From an uncultured delta proteobacterium (GTDB lineage Bacteria > Desulfobacterota > Syntrophia > Syntrophales > Smithellaceae): a stretch of 64,000 nucleotides of DNA. The translations under genes and the position numbers were made by a program. Of the stretch, positions 55,554 to 64,000 are shown one piece after another. The first letter of the stretch is position 1; the number at the start of each line of letters is the position of its first letter. The notes under the pieces were generated by a model. That model made no database searches. It had not been told where the DNA came from and saw only the letters and a program-made list of their open reading frames with translations. The stretch lies in assembly GCA_903907985.1 (NCBI GenBank), contig CAIVQG010000035.1, positions 1 through 64,000 of the forward strand, written 5' to 3'.

Positions 55554-56732
55554 CTAAATGATATGCAAATCTGCTTGCAGAGCACCGGCAGCTTTGATTG
55601 CCTGCAAAATAGTGATCAAATCACGTGGTGAAACACCCAGAGAATTAAGTGCTCTGACCACATCATAAATTGTCACTCCCTGGGGAACCATCATTAAGAA
55701 CTTCTTCTCTTCAGCAATATTTATTGTAGTTTGCGGAATTACAACTGTCTGTCCACCGGGAGCAACAACTGTACCTCCCGGACCGGGTGCCGGAGCTGCA
55801 CCGCCTGCCGGCGGAGCAGGGGCAAAGGGCAGCGGCTGCGATACTTTAGCGTCTTCTTTAATTTGAATACTGAGATTGCCATGGGCAATGGCCACCGTTG
55901 ATATACGCACATTATCACCCATAACGACCGTGCCGGTTTTTTCATTTAACATGACTACTGCTGCCGCATCGACGGGAACGTCCAGAGACTCAACAAAATA
56001 TACAAGTTCCGATAGTGAACCCGCAAAGGCGTCTCTTGCCTTGACGGTAACTGAAAAGGAATCAATTTGTTTCGCTTCCACAAAAGATATGGTTTTATTG
56101 ATAGTCGCAGCCATTCTGGAGGCCGTTGTAAAATCGGGGCGCTGCAAATTAATTACCAGTGACCGCCGGGAATCAAAATCATTTTGAAGTTCTTTTTCTA
56201 CAAAGGCTCCATTAGAAATACCACCTGCCGTAGTATGATTCTTCGACGCACCGCCACCGGCTCCACCGGCGGAAAATCCGCCCAAAGTCACCGCGCCTTG
56301 GGCTACAGCGTAAACCTCACCGTCAACACCGCGAAGAGGAGTAATAAGCAGGGTGCCGCCTAAAAGACTTTTTGCCGATCCTAAAGAAGAAACACTCACA
56401 TCAATTTTCGTTCCAATTTTGGCAAATGGCGGTAGCGCAGCAGTGACTATGACAGCAGCTATGTTATCTGCTTTCAGCGTCGCCGCTGTGCCTTTCATCG
56501 AAAGGCCCTGTCTGCTCATCATGTTTATCAGTGATTCAGAGGTAAAAAGATTCTTGGTCAAATCATCTCCGGTCCCCGCCAAACCAACGACAATTCCATA
56601 GCCGATAAGCTGATTAGCCCGGACACCACCGACAACGGCGATATCTTTAATTCTGGCGGCAAATACATTATTTGCCAACTGCAGCATTAATGTAAAAATG
56701 ATCAGACAGATTGTAATTTTTTCTTTTTTCAT
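55554..56732 (-). CDS. flgI: Flagellar P-ring protein FlgI
   Basis: A 392-residue FlgI with a signal peptide (hydrophobic run to 'NVFAARIKDIA'). Family motifs: 'NQLIGYGIVVGLAGTGDD', 'NIAAVIVTAALPPFAKIGTK' and 'LNSLGVSPRDLITILQAIKA'. A Pro/Ala/Gly-rich insert of about 30 residues (near 305-335, 'FAPAPPAGGAAPAPGPGG') interrupts a region that is shorter in typical FlgI. The ring forms in the peptidoglycan layer. Confidence 0.95.
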   Translation of the reverse strand: MKKEKITICLIIFTLMLQLANNVFAARIKDIAVVGGVRANQLIGYGIVVGLAGTGDDLTKNLFTSESLINMMSRQGLSMKGTAATLKADNIAAVIVTAALPPFAKIGTKIDVSVSSLGSAKSLLGGTLLITPLRGVDGEVYAVAQGAVTLGGFSAGGAGGGASKNHTTAGGISNGAFVEKELQNDFDSRRSLVINLQRPDFTTASRMAATINKTISFVEAKQIDSFSVTVKARDAFAGSLSELVYFVESLDVPVDAAAVVMLNEKTGTVVMGDNVRISTVAIAHGNLSIQIKEDAKVSQPLPFAPAPPAGGAAPAPGPGGTVVAPGGQTVVIPQTTINIAEEKKFLMMVPQGVTIYDVVRALNSLGVSPRDLITILQAIKAAGALQADLHII

Positions 56733-56937
56733 CTTCGAGCTCCCGCGCTTTTACTAAATCCTGGAATATTTTCCCTGCTTAGGAGCCGTTACGAAACAAC
56801 CTGCACTTTTTCGGTGTTTCGTTACGGCTCATTATGCCGTTCTCAGCATTTATTTGACCACCCATGCGGGTCTTGTGACCTCGCTTGACCTTCAGGTTAT
56901 CAGGTTATGGCAAGACAAGTTATTTTTGAACAACGGC
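56733..56937. other. Non-coding gap inside the flg operon with a 16-bp inverted repeat
   Basis: GAGCCGTTACGAAACA (56783-56798) and its exact complement (56815-56830) enclose a 16-nt loop. The following TTATGCCG...CAGCATTT segment resembles the 3.3-kb intergenic DNA after dprA, and 56875-56909 is copy B of the 35-nt repeat (copy A at 46318). It separates flgH from flgI in an otherwise tight operon, so repeat insertion is likely. The hairpin might attenuate flgI and downstream expression. Confidence 0.6.
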
Positions 56938-57639
56938 CTAAAACGGCCACACCCAATCCACCACTCTCGTCAGCCATCCCGGCCTCATTTTGTCGTTAAT
57001 GACACCATCGCCTGTGTAAAGTATCCGCGCATCGGCGATATATTGCGAAGCCACTGTATTGTCTGCGGTAACATCGTCGGGCCGAATAATTCCGGTAATA
57101 ACAATGAACTGGTCTTCGGCGTTGACCGTCATCTGTCTCTTTCCTTCAATCAGCAAATTACCATTATCTAAAACCTTTAAAACGCGGGCGCTGATGCTTG
57201 CTGATAATGTGCTGCTCCGGCTGGTATCGCCCGAACCCTTGAGAGCATTGGTAGATGTTCCACCTAAGCCAATTTTGCCTCCCATCGTGGCATTGCTGCC
57301 AATAATTGCATTCTCAATACCTAAAAGCGATGTAATAGCCGCCGATGTACTGGTGTCCTTACTGGTATTTGTTGAGGCCTTGTTTCCGCCGGTTGCTGTT
57401 TCAGAAATAATAATAGTTACAATATCATTGACATAGCGTGCTTTTTTACCGGAGAAAATTAAATTATTGCTGCTTTCACCAGCCCAGATGGACCCGGCGG
57501 CAGGCTGCGGCTTGACTATCGGGGGAAGAGCAACATCGTCCGGCCGGATATTTACCTTTTGTTCCGACAGACAACCGGTAACCATAAAAGCGGCTATGAT
57601 TAAGACCAATCCCGAATATCTCTGTTTTATTTTAAGCAT
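56938..57639 (-). CDS. flgH: Flagellar L-ring lipoprotein FlgH
   Basis: A 233-residue lipoprotein of the outer-membrane ring. The signal peptide ends in a lipobox 'VTGC' at residue 22. Family motifs: 'GSIWAGESSNNLIFSGKKA', 'DIVTIIISETATGGNKAST', 'VLDNGNLLIEGKRQMTVN' and 'GIIRPDDV'. Normal length. It lies 15 nt from flgA. Confidence 0.95.
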   Translation of the reverse strand: MLKIKQRYSGLVLIIAAFMVTGCLSEQKVNIRPDDVALPPIVKPQPAAGSIWAGESSNNLIFSGKKARYVNDIVTIIISETATGGNKASTNTSKDTSTSAAITSLLGIENAIIGSNATMGGKIGLGGTSTNALKGSGDTSRSSTLSASISARVLKVLDNGNLLIEGKRQMTVNAEDQFIVITGIIRPDDVTADNTVASQYIADARILYTGDGVINDKMRPGWLTRVVDWVWPF

Positions 57640-57654
57640 ACGAAGGCTCCATTT

Positions 57655-58392
57655 CTATTGGAAATCGACTTTAACTTTTGATTCGCCGACAACTCGGGCA
57701 TAAATTGTTTTATTGGATGTGATATTGCGCACTTTGACAAAAGATCCTTCCGCGCCATCTTCTTCCGAAAGACCCATCGTTGTAATATTAATTGCTCCAC
57801 TGTCCAGAACGATCTGTACCATCTTGCCCCTTTTAACAGCGGTTACTTCTTTGAACATATTGCGGGATAATTCAGTATTCGGACGAATACTGACTAAGAG
57901 CAATTTGCCGACAACTTCATCCACGCCAGAAACCGAGTTTAAGGGAATTGAACGTACCCATTTTTTTTGCACAGAAACATCGTGGGCACCGATTATGGAA
58001 TCTCTACCCAGATTTTTAACGCTGACAACAAATTCGTGGAGGATTTCAATTCTCACCCGAATTGATTCCTCCTTAAACATAATACCTCTATTATACAATT
58101 TAACGGCGAAGTAAGTATCTCCCAGGTAATTATCGTTTCCTTTAATATCTACTTTCCAGGAAACATGACCTGAAGGCAGAGCAATTTCGGGCAGACTGGA
58201 AAGGATTTCAAACCGCATCGTGCCTTGGGGCCAGGGCATATTTTTTTCAATATGCAAACCAATTGCTTTGTTTAATTTTTCCTGATCTATGACCGGATTT
58301 TCTGACGCGAATAAATTTCCCGCACCCAGGCAAATGATCAATCCGCAGATACTCGAAAGAACTATTAACTTGCCGGTTATTCGCTTAAACAT
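57655..58392 (-). CDS. flgA: P-ring assembly chaperone FlgA
   Basis: A 245-residue periplasmic protein with a signal peptide (to 'GNLFASEN'). The SAF-like C-terminal half has 'VVGKLLLVSIRPNTELSRNM', 'VKRGKMVQIVLDSGAINITT' and 'GSFVKVRNITSNKTIYARVV', the FlgA hallmark. It assists FlgI ring formation. Spacing to flgG is 3 nt. Confidence 0.92.
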   Translation of the reverse strand: MFKRITGKLIVLSSICGLIICLGAGNLFASENPVIDQEKLNKAIGLHIEKNMPWPQGTMRFEILSSLPEIALPSGHVSWKVDIKGNDNYLGDTYFAVKLYNRGIMFKEESIRVRIEILHEFVVSVKNLGRDSIIGAHDVSVQKKWVRSIPLNSVSGVDEVVGKLLLVSIRPNTELSRNMFKEVTAVKRGKMVQIVLDSGAINITTMGLSEEDGAEGSFVKVRNITSNKTIYARVVGESKVKVDFQ

Positions 58393-58395
58393 TTC

Positions 58396-59178
58396 TTACC
58401 TCTTGAGGTTGTTAACAATGGAGAGGAGAGCATCAGCCGTTTGAATGGCCTTGGAATTTATTTCATAGGCCCGTTGGCCGACAATCATACGGACCATTTC
58501 ATCGACTACACTGACATTGGACATTTCGAGAAAATGCTGGGATATTGTCCCGATGCCGTTTTCCCCGGGATTACCAACTATCGCCTCGCCGGATGATTCC
58601 GTCTTGTCGTAGAGATTTCTACCGATACTGGTTAATCCCGCCGGATTAATAAATGTCGCTAATTGTATCCGGCCTGTAGCTAATGTTGCTCCGGCCTGAT
58701 CGGTTGCGCTCCAGGTTCCTCCGGCATCAACAGCGAAGTCCACTGTTCCTGTCGGGATAGTAATGCTCGGTATAAGTTTTAATCCCTCGGAATTGACCAA
58801 AGCTCCTGTCTTATCAATTTTCAGGCTTCCGGCTCTGCTGTATGCTGTCGTTCCATTGTTATCGAACTGAAAAAAGCCGTTTTGCTCAATGGCCAAATCA
58901 AATTTATTACCGGTTTGTTGATAATCGCCCTGCGTGAATATTTTTTGCGTAGACATCGGTTTTACACCCATGCCTACTTCAATACCAACCGGCAACTGGC
59001 CTCCACCAGACGTCTGGGAACCGGATTTAGAAGAAATCTGGTACATGAGATCCAGAAAATCGGCTCGTGACTTCTTAAACCCAACTGTATTCACATTAGC
59101 CAAGTTGTTGGCCACAACATCCTGTTCTATTTGCTGGGCGGCCATACCTGTTGCCGCTGTAAATAAAGCTCTGATCAT
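58396..59178 (-). CDS. flgG: Distal rod protein FlgG
   Basis: A 260-residue rod protein. N-terminal motif 'QIEQDVVANNLANVNTVGFK', distal-rod 'AYSRAGSLKIDKTGALVNSE', and C-terminal 'NVSVVDEMVRMIVGQRAYEI' followed by 'AIQTADALLSIVNNL'. Normal length. AGGAGGAT precedes the ATG. Confidence 0.96.
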   Translation of the reverse strand: MIRALFTAATGMAAQQIEQDVVANNLANVNTVGFKKSRADFLDLMYQISSKSGSQTSGGGQLPVGIEVGMGVKPMSTQKIFTQGDYQQTGNKFDLAIEQNGFFQFDNNGTTAYSRAGSLKIDKTGALVNSEGLKLIPSITIPTGTVDFAVDAGGTWSATDQAGATLATGRIQLATFINPAGLTSIGRNLYDKTESSGEAIVGNPGENGIGTISQHFLEMSNVSVVDEMVRMIVGQRAYEINSKAIQTADALLSIVNNLKR

Positions 59179-59196
59179 ATGATCCTCCTTTTAAGA

Positions 59197-59910
59197 CTAG
59201 GACAACCTGCCCAGTCTGCTGGTAGAAATTTTATCTAAGTCGGCCATTGTCTGAATTATTTTTTGATACGCTTCAAAAGACCGATGCCCGTCGATCATCT
59301 CCACCATCTCTTTCATGGCATTGACGTTGGACGTTTCCAGATAACCGCTTGCTATTCGAGATGTGTCATTTTTCTTCAATCCGGCGTTTCCGTCATCGAC
59401 ATACTGCCCTCCGGCAGTACGAGTCAGTTGCCCCGGCTTGTCAAATGCAACTATCTTTAATTTCCCTGCCACATTGCCGTCAGCGGTGATATTGCCGTCA
59501 GCGTCTATATCTATCTGCGTACCGTTGATACTTATGGGTCCTGATTCTCCCAGGACTTTTGAGCCATCCTTTGTTACTAATTCTTTATTCTTATTAACTG
59601 CGAAACTGCCGTTACGGGTGTAGGTAGTGCCGTCTTTTTGTTGAATGGCAAAAAAACCGTCACCTTCGATGGCGACATCCAGCGGATTGCCGCTCCTCTG
59701 CAAAGTCCCCTGCGCAAAATCGATGACTATGGATGTTATTCCCAAATCAGAGCGGGCAGTTTCCTGCGCCGACTTTCCTTTCATTGCATAATATAGATGC
59801 TCTGCTTTGAATCCAGTTGTGGAGACGTTAGCAATATTATTGGCGATAAAATCCAACTGAGTCAGCTTTCTTGATCCGGCAATCGCAATTTGACTTATAT
59901 CGAAATCCAT
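59197..59910 (-). CDS. flgF: Proximal rod protein FlgF
   Basis: A 237-residue FlgF-type rod protein. The start at 59910 has AGGGAGAT upstream. A longer frame from 60048 adds 46 residues unlike any rod protein. Motifs: 'QLDFIANNIANVSTTGFKAE', 'VAIEGDGFFAIQQKDGTTYT' and 'SNVNAMKEMVEMIDGHRSFE'. It is first in the flgF-G-A-H-I-J run. The 283-nt space upstream may hold its promoter. Confidence 0.92.
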   Translation of the reverse strand: MDFDISQIAIAGSRKLTQLDFIANNIANVSTTGFKAEHLYYAMKGKSAQETARSDLGITSIVIDFAQGTLQRSGNPLDVAIEGDGFFAIQQKDGTTYTRNGSFAVNKNKELVTKDGSKVLGESGPISINGTQIDIDADGNITADGNVAGKLKIVAFDKPGQLTRTAGGQYVDDGNAGLKKNDTSRIASGYLETSNVNAMKEMVEMIDGHRSFEAYQKIIQTMADLDKISTSRLGRLS

Positions 59911-60193
59911 TGTTTCTATCTCCCTATTTTGCATTACCCTGTTGCAATCGATATGCCATAAGATTTCACCAAGACAAAGCTGCCGGAAATGGGGGAGGAA
60001 ACAACCTTCATAACACAGTTTGTCTTGACGATTAACAATAGTTATCAAATACTTAGCATCTGGCTAGAATAATTTGAAATATTGGATAATAAGAATAATT
60101 TAAATCAATACAGGTTTTCTGCAAAAAAAGTACGGCAGGAAATAATATGCCGGGGGGAAATTTTTTCCTTTAGGGGGTTAGTGAGGTTAATTT

Positions 60194-60493
60194 TTATAAT
60201 TTAGCAGGACTTGATGATCTCTGGTTTTCATTGATCGAATAAACAAAGGCAAGTATTTCCGCTACGGCCCGGTATAATTCCACCGGAATTTCAGCACCGA
60301 CATTCAATTTACTTAATATCTGAACCAAATCAGGATCGTTCTTGATGGGAATACCATTTTCTTCGGCAATGGCGATTATTTTTTCAGCAATTATTCCACG
60401 TCCACTTGCCGTCACTTTTGGCGCGCTATCTCCTGCGCTATCGTATTTTATGGCAGCAGCGAGGGCAGGTACCGGTTCTTTTTTATGTTTCAT
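60194..60493 (-). CDS. FlhB C-terminal-domain homologue (FlhX-type)
   Basis: A 99-residue protein matching only the cytoplasmic tail of FlhB/YscU ('PALAAAIKYDSAGDSAPKVT', 'GRGIIAEKIIAIAEENGIP', 'LVQILSKLNVGAEIPVELYR'). The autocleavage NPTH site is replaced and there are no membrane helices. Such FlhB-tail proteins are common next to fliK and may tune substrate switching. It lies 11 nt from the fliK-like gene. Confidence 0.85.
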   Translation of the reverse strand: MKHKKEPVPALAAAIKYDSAGDSAPKVTASGRGIIAEKIIAIAEENGIPIKNDPDLVQILSKLNVGAEIPVELYRAVAEILAFVYSINENQRSSSPAKL

Positions 60494-60504
60494 TATTACA
60501 CCAT

Positions 60505-61665
60505 CTATACAAAAAAATTAACCAAATCCGCAGCAAAAAAAGATTGCCTTGCTAAAAATTCTTCCTGCTCGTCCATCAAACCATCTTCCTGAACACAATC
60601 AATATAGTCAACCCGATAACCGGTTCCCGAAAGCGAATCCTTTAGTTCATCAAGATTGTTGGTGATTAGATCCCTTACTTCCTCTCTTTCGCACTTGATT
60701 ACACAGCTTACGCCCCCTTCGCGTATATTGGCATTAACCGCGATTTTTCCCAGCAGGTCCAAATCTAAAAAAATGGTAACTGCGCAGGATGAAAACTTCG
60801 TCTGTCCCTGGCCATTTTTGTCTTCCGGGGTAATCAATATACAGGCTAAGCGAAAACCATCAGCCACAGCAACAGGGACTTGCAATACCAACCCATTGTC
60901 ACTTAACTGAAAAACAGAATTTAGCACCTGCTTTACTTCAATCGCCTTTAAGGCTTCACCGGTAAATGCTGATATATTTGTCAGTTTCGCCGCCAATTCA
61001 ATATCCAGCTTTGGGTTTTCGCGGAGAACTTCGCTTACTGCCGCTGACAATTTTAACAGTAATGCTTTTAAATTACCCTCTAGAGGTTTATCAATTTTTC
61101 CCTGGGAGGCACTGGCAACAAGTTGTCTTAATGAATTCTCCAACAACAGGCCAAGCTTGGAAACAAACTCTTTCAAAAATAATGGATTATTCTTCGTGCG
61201 AGGAGAAAGGATTATGTCATCAAACAGTTTAATTAATTTATCCCCATGGCTTTGTGAAATCGCCGCCGGCAGGTTAGCAGTCTGCAAAAGCTTCGCAAAT
61301 TCGGCCACCTTATTGATAACGTGCAATAAAGATTCAGGATTTACCCGCCACTGCCGTAAGTTTTCATTAATCTGGGCATCGCCGGTTGAATTTTTGTTCA
61401 CGACAATATTTAAAGTAATTTGCGGCTGTAAGCTTTCCACTTTTACGATAAGTTTTTCGCCAACACTTAAAGGGACACTACTTGTTGCCGGAATCTGCAT
61501 ATTTTTCAAGGCCAGTGTATATTTATTACCGGCTGACTTTTCCAGAACAGTTACCGAAAGAGTTTCTCCCAGGACAACTCCTTTTTGCGCCACGTTAGAG
61601 CGGGATATTTCTATGCTGTTTTTAGTTATGCTGTTCTGAGCTGGTGATATTGGTGCGGAAGGCAT
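60505..61665 (-). CDS. fliK: FliK-like hook-length control protein
   Basis: A 386-residue protein. The N-terminal ~100 residues are beta-rich ('GETLSVTVLEKSAGNKYTLA') and the middle is helical. The C-terminus (about 270-370) resembles the FliK Flg_hook substrate-switching domain ('VAVADGFRLACILITPEDKN', 'FLDLDLLGKIAVNANIREGG'). The adjacent FlhB-tail gene supports the call. It would measure hook length and switch export from hook to filament. Confidence 0.75.
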   Translation of the reverse strand: MPSAPISPAQNSITKNSIEISRSNVAQKGVVLGETLSVTVLEKSAGNKYTLALKNMQIPATSSVPLSVGEKLIVKVESLQPQITLNIVVNKNSTGDAQINENLRQWRVNPESLLHVINKVAEFAKLLQTANLPAAISQSHGDKLIKLFDDIILSPRTKNNPLFLKEFVSKLGLLLENSLRQLVASASQGKIDKPLEGNLKALLLKLSAAVSEVLRENPKLDIELAAKLTNISAFTGEALKAIEVKQVLNSVFQLSDNGLVLQVPVAVADGFRLACILITPEDKNGQGQTKFSSCAVTIFLDLDLLGKIAVNANIREGGVSCVIKCEREEVRDLITNNLDELKDSLSGTGYRVDYIDCVQEDGLMDEQEEFLARQSFFAADLVNFFV

Positions 61666-62138
61666 CAGGTATTCTCATTGTTTATGCGGGAAAGATCAAC
61701 AATCAATCCAATTTCTGCCTGGGTAAAGCCGGTAATGCGTGCTGTTTCTTCTTCTCCATATCCCTGATTAATCATATTTGTTACTTCAGAATATTTACTG
61801 CGCGAAAAAGCAGAATCATTATTTGCCGCTTTTGCGTCCATAATTTCCTCTTCCCGCTGCGATTTTTCTAAAATGGTTTTTACTCTTTTTTCTTTCAGCT
61901 CCAGTTCCAGGGCAATTTCTTTCAAGGACAGCCTGCTTTGTTCCATAGCTTTCAGAAATAGATCGGAATTAACCTGTGATTCTATAATCAAAGATTTTAA
62001 TTCGGCTGTCATTTTTCGATGAGCATCAAGGGAAGGATTTTTAATGTTGGCATTTATCCGCCAAAGCAGAATTATTATCGCTGCAAATAAAACAATATCG
62101 AGGGCAATTTGCATGATTATCGGATTGAGAAAGTCCAT
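61665..62138 (-). CDS. Membrane-anchored coiled-coil protein in the flagellar operon (DUF2802-like)
   Basis: A 157-residue protein. The start at 62138 has AAGG upstream and gives a clear N-terminal membrane helix (about 7-27, 'IIMQIALDIVLFAAIIILLW'). A charged helical stretch and a C-terminal HTH-like end follow ('MINQGYGEEETARITGFTQA'). This layout is seen in DUF2802/DUF6115 proteins of flagellar operons. Function unknown. It overlaps the fliK-like gene by one base. Confidence 0.65.
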   Translation of the reverse strand: MDFLNPIIMQIALDIVLFAAIIILLWRINANIKNPSLDAHRKMTAELKSLIIESQVNSDLFLKAMEQSRLSLKEIALELELKEKRVKTILEKSQREEEIMDAKAANNDSAFSRSKYSEVTNMINQGYGEEETARITGFTQAEIGLIVDLSRINNENT

Positions 62139-62139
62139 T

Positions 62140-62454
62140 TTAAACCTTGATGTTGATGAGTCCGCCCTCGCCTTCCAATTCGCTTCCTTCACTTGCAGCA
62201 AGATGTTCGTGATTTTCTTTCGCGTGCTGTTCTTTTCTTTTCCGGCCGCTCTCGCGTTCTTCTTTTTCTTTGATTGCAGCCTTTTCCGACTCTTCCGATT
62301 GTATGACTTTTTCTCTTAAAAGACGATCCTGCTCAGATAAATGTAAGGCAAAATACCTCTGTTGCATATCCGGATTTTGCTGTTGGATCTGCTGAATTTT
62401 TTCCATCACGCTTGAATGGAGAATTACTTGTTGTGCATCTATTGCCCTGACCAT
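62140..62454 (-). CDS. Hypothetical flagellar-operon protein
   Basis: A 104-residue, highly charged, helical protein ('DAQQVILHSSVMEKIQQIQ', then a Lys/Glu-rich coiled-coil stretch). Similar short proteins occur in deltaproteobacterial flagellar operons without a known role. It ends 1 nt before the next start, so the two are coupled. Confidence 0.6.
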   Translation of the reverse strand: MVRAIDAQQVILHSSVMEKIQQIQQQNPDMQQRYFALHLSEQDRLLREKVIQSEESEKAAIKEKEERESGRKRKEQHAKENHEHLAASEGSELEGEGGLINIKV

Positions 62455-62531
62455 GAATTCTCACCCCCTGACTATTATTATCATGAAACAGGACCTCTCA
62501 TGTATATAAATCGTCAAAATGACGGAATTTC

Positions 62532-63329
62532 TTAAATTTCCTTTCTTCTGATTTTTTCGTTACGATAGGGAAAACCAATGGAAATAGTGCTAAAGTTCTC
62601 CTCACTGAAAAAATTAATTCTTGCTTGATATTTATCAAGGAGAAGCAACGACAGTAAAACTCCCTGATCAACTGCACCAGGAACATTCAAGGAATCAGAG
62701 TTCAAGTTTTCCATTAAGGCATCCAAGTCAGGGGCAGGCATAGCTTCACCTGAACTTTTAATAAACACACTGACATATTTATTATCATGATCCGTCTTGA
62801 TAGAAAATTCTTTCAAGCGACTGGCTAAAGCCCGAGTCATTGCAAAACGAATGATTCTCCAAAAGGCCAGCGACAAATCCGCCGTGTTACCCTTGAAATC
62901 GGGGACGTCTTTATCCCATTGAATATCTTTCTTTATCTCATGTTTAAAATCCAAATAGAAATTGACAAAGCGCATCTCCGCCGCCAGTAATTGAGAAATA
63001 TTGATTCTATCTTCATTTTTCGCGGCCAGTGCATAAAACTTGCCGGCAACATCTTTGAACATATCGAAGAAATAATCCGATTCCTGATTAACTGAGCGAA
63101 TATCAGTCTTGATCCGCTGCAAATCATCCATCATTCCGGCTGCAGCCTCTGGATACTTTTCTTCCATTTTTCTTACATTTTCCTCAATACGCCGCTGCAG
63201 CAGTTTTGATCTGCCCATTATACCGTTTAGAGGATTGGCAAAATTATGAAGAATACCAGGAATAAGTTCTTCAATAAAAGTTGCTGCAAAATCTTTTTCC
63301 AATGCCCGGTAAATTTCGCCTTTATCCAT
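62532..63329 (-). CDS. Histidine-kinase-like protein with degenerate ATPase domain
   Basis: A 265-residue cytoplasmic protein. The N-terminal DHp-like helix has 'IPGILHNFANPLNGIMGRSK', which keeps the phospho-acceptor His and Asn-Pro-Leu context of sensor kinases. The following ~150 residues fit the HATPase fold in outline, but I see no clear N, G1 or G2 boxes. There is no sensor or membrane domain. It may be a phosphotransfer or pseudo-kinase regulator of the flagellar operon; this is inference. Confidence 0.65.
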   Translation of the reverse strand: MDKGEIYRALEKDFAATFIEELIPGILHNFANPLNGIMGRSKLLQRRIEENVRKMEEKYPEAAAGMMDDLQRIKTDIRSVNQESDYFFDMFKDVAGKFYALAAKNEDRINISQLLAAEMRFVNFYLDFKHEIKKDIQWDKDVPDFKGNTADLSLAFWRIIRFAMTRALASRLKEFSIKTDHDNKYVSVFIKSSGEAMPAPDLDALMENLNSDSLNVPGAVDQGVLLSLLLLDKYQARINFFSEENFSTISIGFPYRNEKIRRKEI

Positions 63330-63349
63330 TTACTACATCTCCAAATGTT

Positions 63350-63961
63350 CTACATTATTACATAATTGGTAAAGTATACGTTTTTAACAATACCGGCGCC
63401 TAACATCTTGTTCAATTCCTGCAATATTTCTTGCTTCAACCGCTTGCGCTCTTCAATCGATCTTAAAACGACAGCATTTCTTCCTGTTGCCGTTGAATAA
63501 ATTATGCTCCTGATGTCACTTCTGTTTTCTAATTCAGCAGGCTTACCCGCCTCACTTAAGTCAAAGACAACATCGCACAGCAGAATTTTGCTTTTACCTG
63601 TTTTATCTTTCAGGTCAATGATAAAATCTTTAAAATATACATTATTTACTTTTAGCGGCTCTACTGCAGCCTGGATAACGACTTTCTCCTCTTTTGCAGA
63701 TTTCTTCTTCTCGATCGCCGTAACCTGTGTGCCTGATTTAAGCTTGGTCACATTCGGATCTGTTCGCGTAAGATAAAACCACAATACCCCGGTAATTACA
63801 AGAACAACGATTACAGCCGGCGCAGCGATCAAAAGAAGTTTGTTTAATGCCCATTTTTCTTGTGCAACAGGAAATGACTGCTCTTCAGTCAGAATCTTTA
63901 CATCCGTTATCTCTATATCCGGCAGATCTTCCAGAACATCTAATTTTGCTTTTTCTACCAT
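63350..63961 (-). CDS. fliL: Flagellar basal-body-associated FliL-family protein
   Basis: A 203-residue protein. Start ATG 63961 is preferred: GGGAT lies 6 nt upstream, while an in-frame GTG at 63973 overlaps that site. A cytoplasmic segment of about 45 residues precedes one membrane helix ('LLIAAPAVIVVLVITGVLWF'). The periplasmic domain has the FliL pattern: 'VYFKDFIIDLKDKTGKSKIL', 'ERKRLKQEILQELNKMLGAG' and 'VKNVYFTNYVIM'. FliL surrounds the stator and supports torque. Confidence 0.75.
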   Translation of the reverse strand: MVEKAKLDVLEDLPDIEITDVKILTEEQSFPVAQEKWALNKLLLIAAPAVIVVLVITGVLWFYLTRTDPNVTKLKSGTQVTAIEKKKSAKEEKVVIQAAVEPLKVNNVYFKDFIIDLKDKTGKSKILLCDVVFDLSEAGKPAELENRSDIRSIIYSTATGRNAVVLRSIEERKRLKQEILQELNKMLGAGIVKNVYFTNYVIM

Positions 63962-64000
63962 AATTGATCCCACAAATTGTTGATGAACAACGGCTTAGGG

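Noticed and set aside
59911-60048. N-terminal extension of flgF by 46 residues
   Set aside because: The extension resembles no rod protein and a good ribosome site sits right before the internal ATG at 59910.
60120-60150. Possible sigma-54 (-24/-12) promoter before flgF on the minus strand
   Set aside because: TTGC is present at -12 but the -24 element lacks the required GG, so the match is too weak to list.

Overview
The window is bacterial chromosome of moderate GC with many flagellar genes. Rod, hook and ring genes sit beside FlbT/FlaF-type flagellin regulators, FlgM and CsrA. Together with housekeeping dprA-topA-trmFO this suggests a motile Gram-negative Deltaproteobacterium (Desulfobacterota, perhaps Syntrophales-like). 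That assignment is an inference from gene content; no marker in the window fixes it.

Layout. (1) 1-7.1 kb: two tRNA genes (His, partial; Arg), a secreted protein with DUF5648-like repeats, then dprA, topA and trmFO. (2) 7.1-10.3 kb, minus strand: a lytic transglycosylase, a REC-GAF-HD-GYP regulator, a small FlgM-associated-type protein and flaG. The last two have sigma-28-type promoters. (3) 10.3-42.7 kb, plus strand: a large glycan island. It has a CDP-dideoxyhexose module (rfbH, rfbG, rfbF), a KdsC-like phosphatase and a sugar-C-methyltransferase-like gene. It also has three tandem SPASM-type radical SAM paralogues, a B12-type radical SAM protein, a second methyltransferase, a ThDP enzyme resembling YerE/acetolactate synthase, a NeuB-like synthase, three SDR sugar enzymes, a ColD-like dehydratase and a GT11 fucosyltransferase-like protein. 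It ends with a 9.2-kb gene for a ~3,077-residue protein that chains three methyltransferase-like, several glycosyltransferase and several TPR segments. The island is littered with gene fossils: two rfbG 5' ends, a PIN-domain tail, a radical SAM deletion, a HAD gene and an epimerase tail. (4) 42.7-45.7 kb, minus strand: flaF, flbT, an unknown gene and flagellin, the last with a textbook sigma-28 promoter. (5) 45.8-49.2 kb: a decayed toxin-antitoxin pair, then a 1,118-bp perfect-length tandem duplication covering the 3' part of a TPR gene and the 3' end of csrA, then intact csrA. (6) 49.2-64 kb, minus strand: flgL (with a ~640-residue repeat insertion), flgK, flgN, flgM, flgJ, flgI, flgH, flgA, flgG, flgF, an FlhB-tail protein, fliK-like, two small unknowns, a degenerate kinase-like gene and fliL.

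How it may work together. The glycan island lies exactly between flaG and the flbT/flaF/flagellin operon. The simplest reading is a flagellin (or shared flagellin/O-antigen) glycosylation island. Sugar-nucleotide enzymes would make dideoxy, branched, methylated and fucose/colitose-like sugars, and the giant TPR-glycosyltransferase protein would assemble them. TPR units in glycosyltransferases are known to bind protein acceptors, which fits flagellin as the target. Late-gene control is visible as sigma-28 motifs before flagellin, flgM, flaG and the small 9.6-kb gene. FlgM, FlbT/FlaF and CsrA add anti-sigma and post-transcriptional control.
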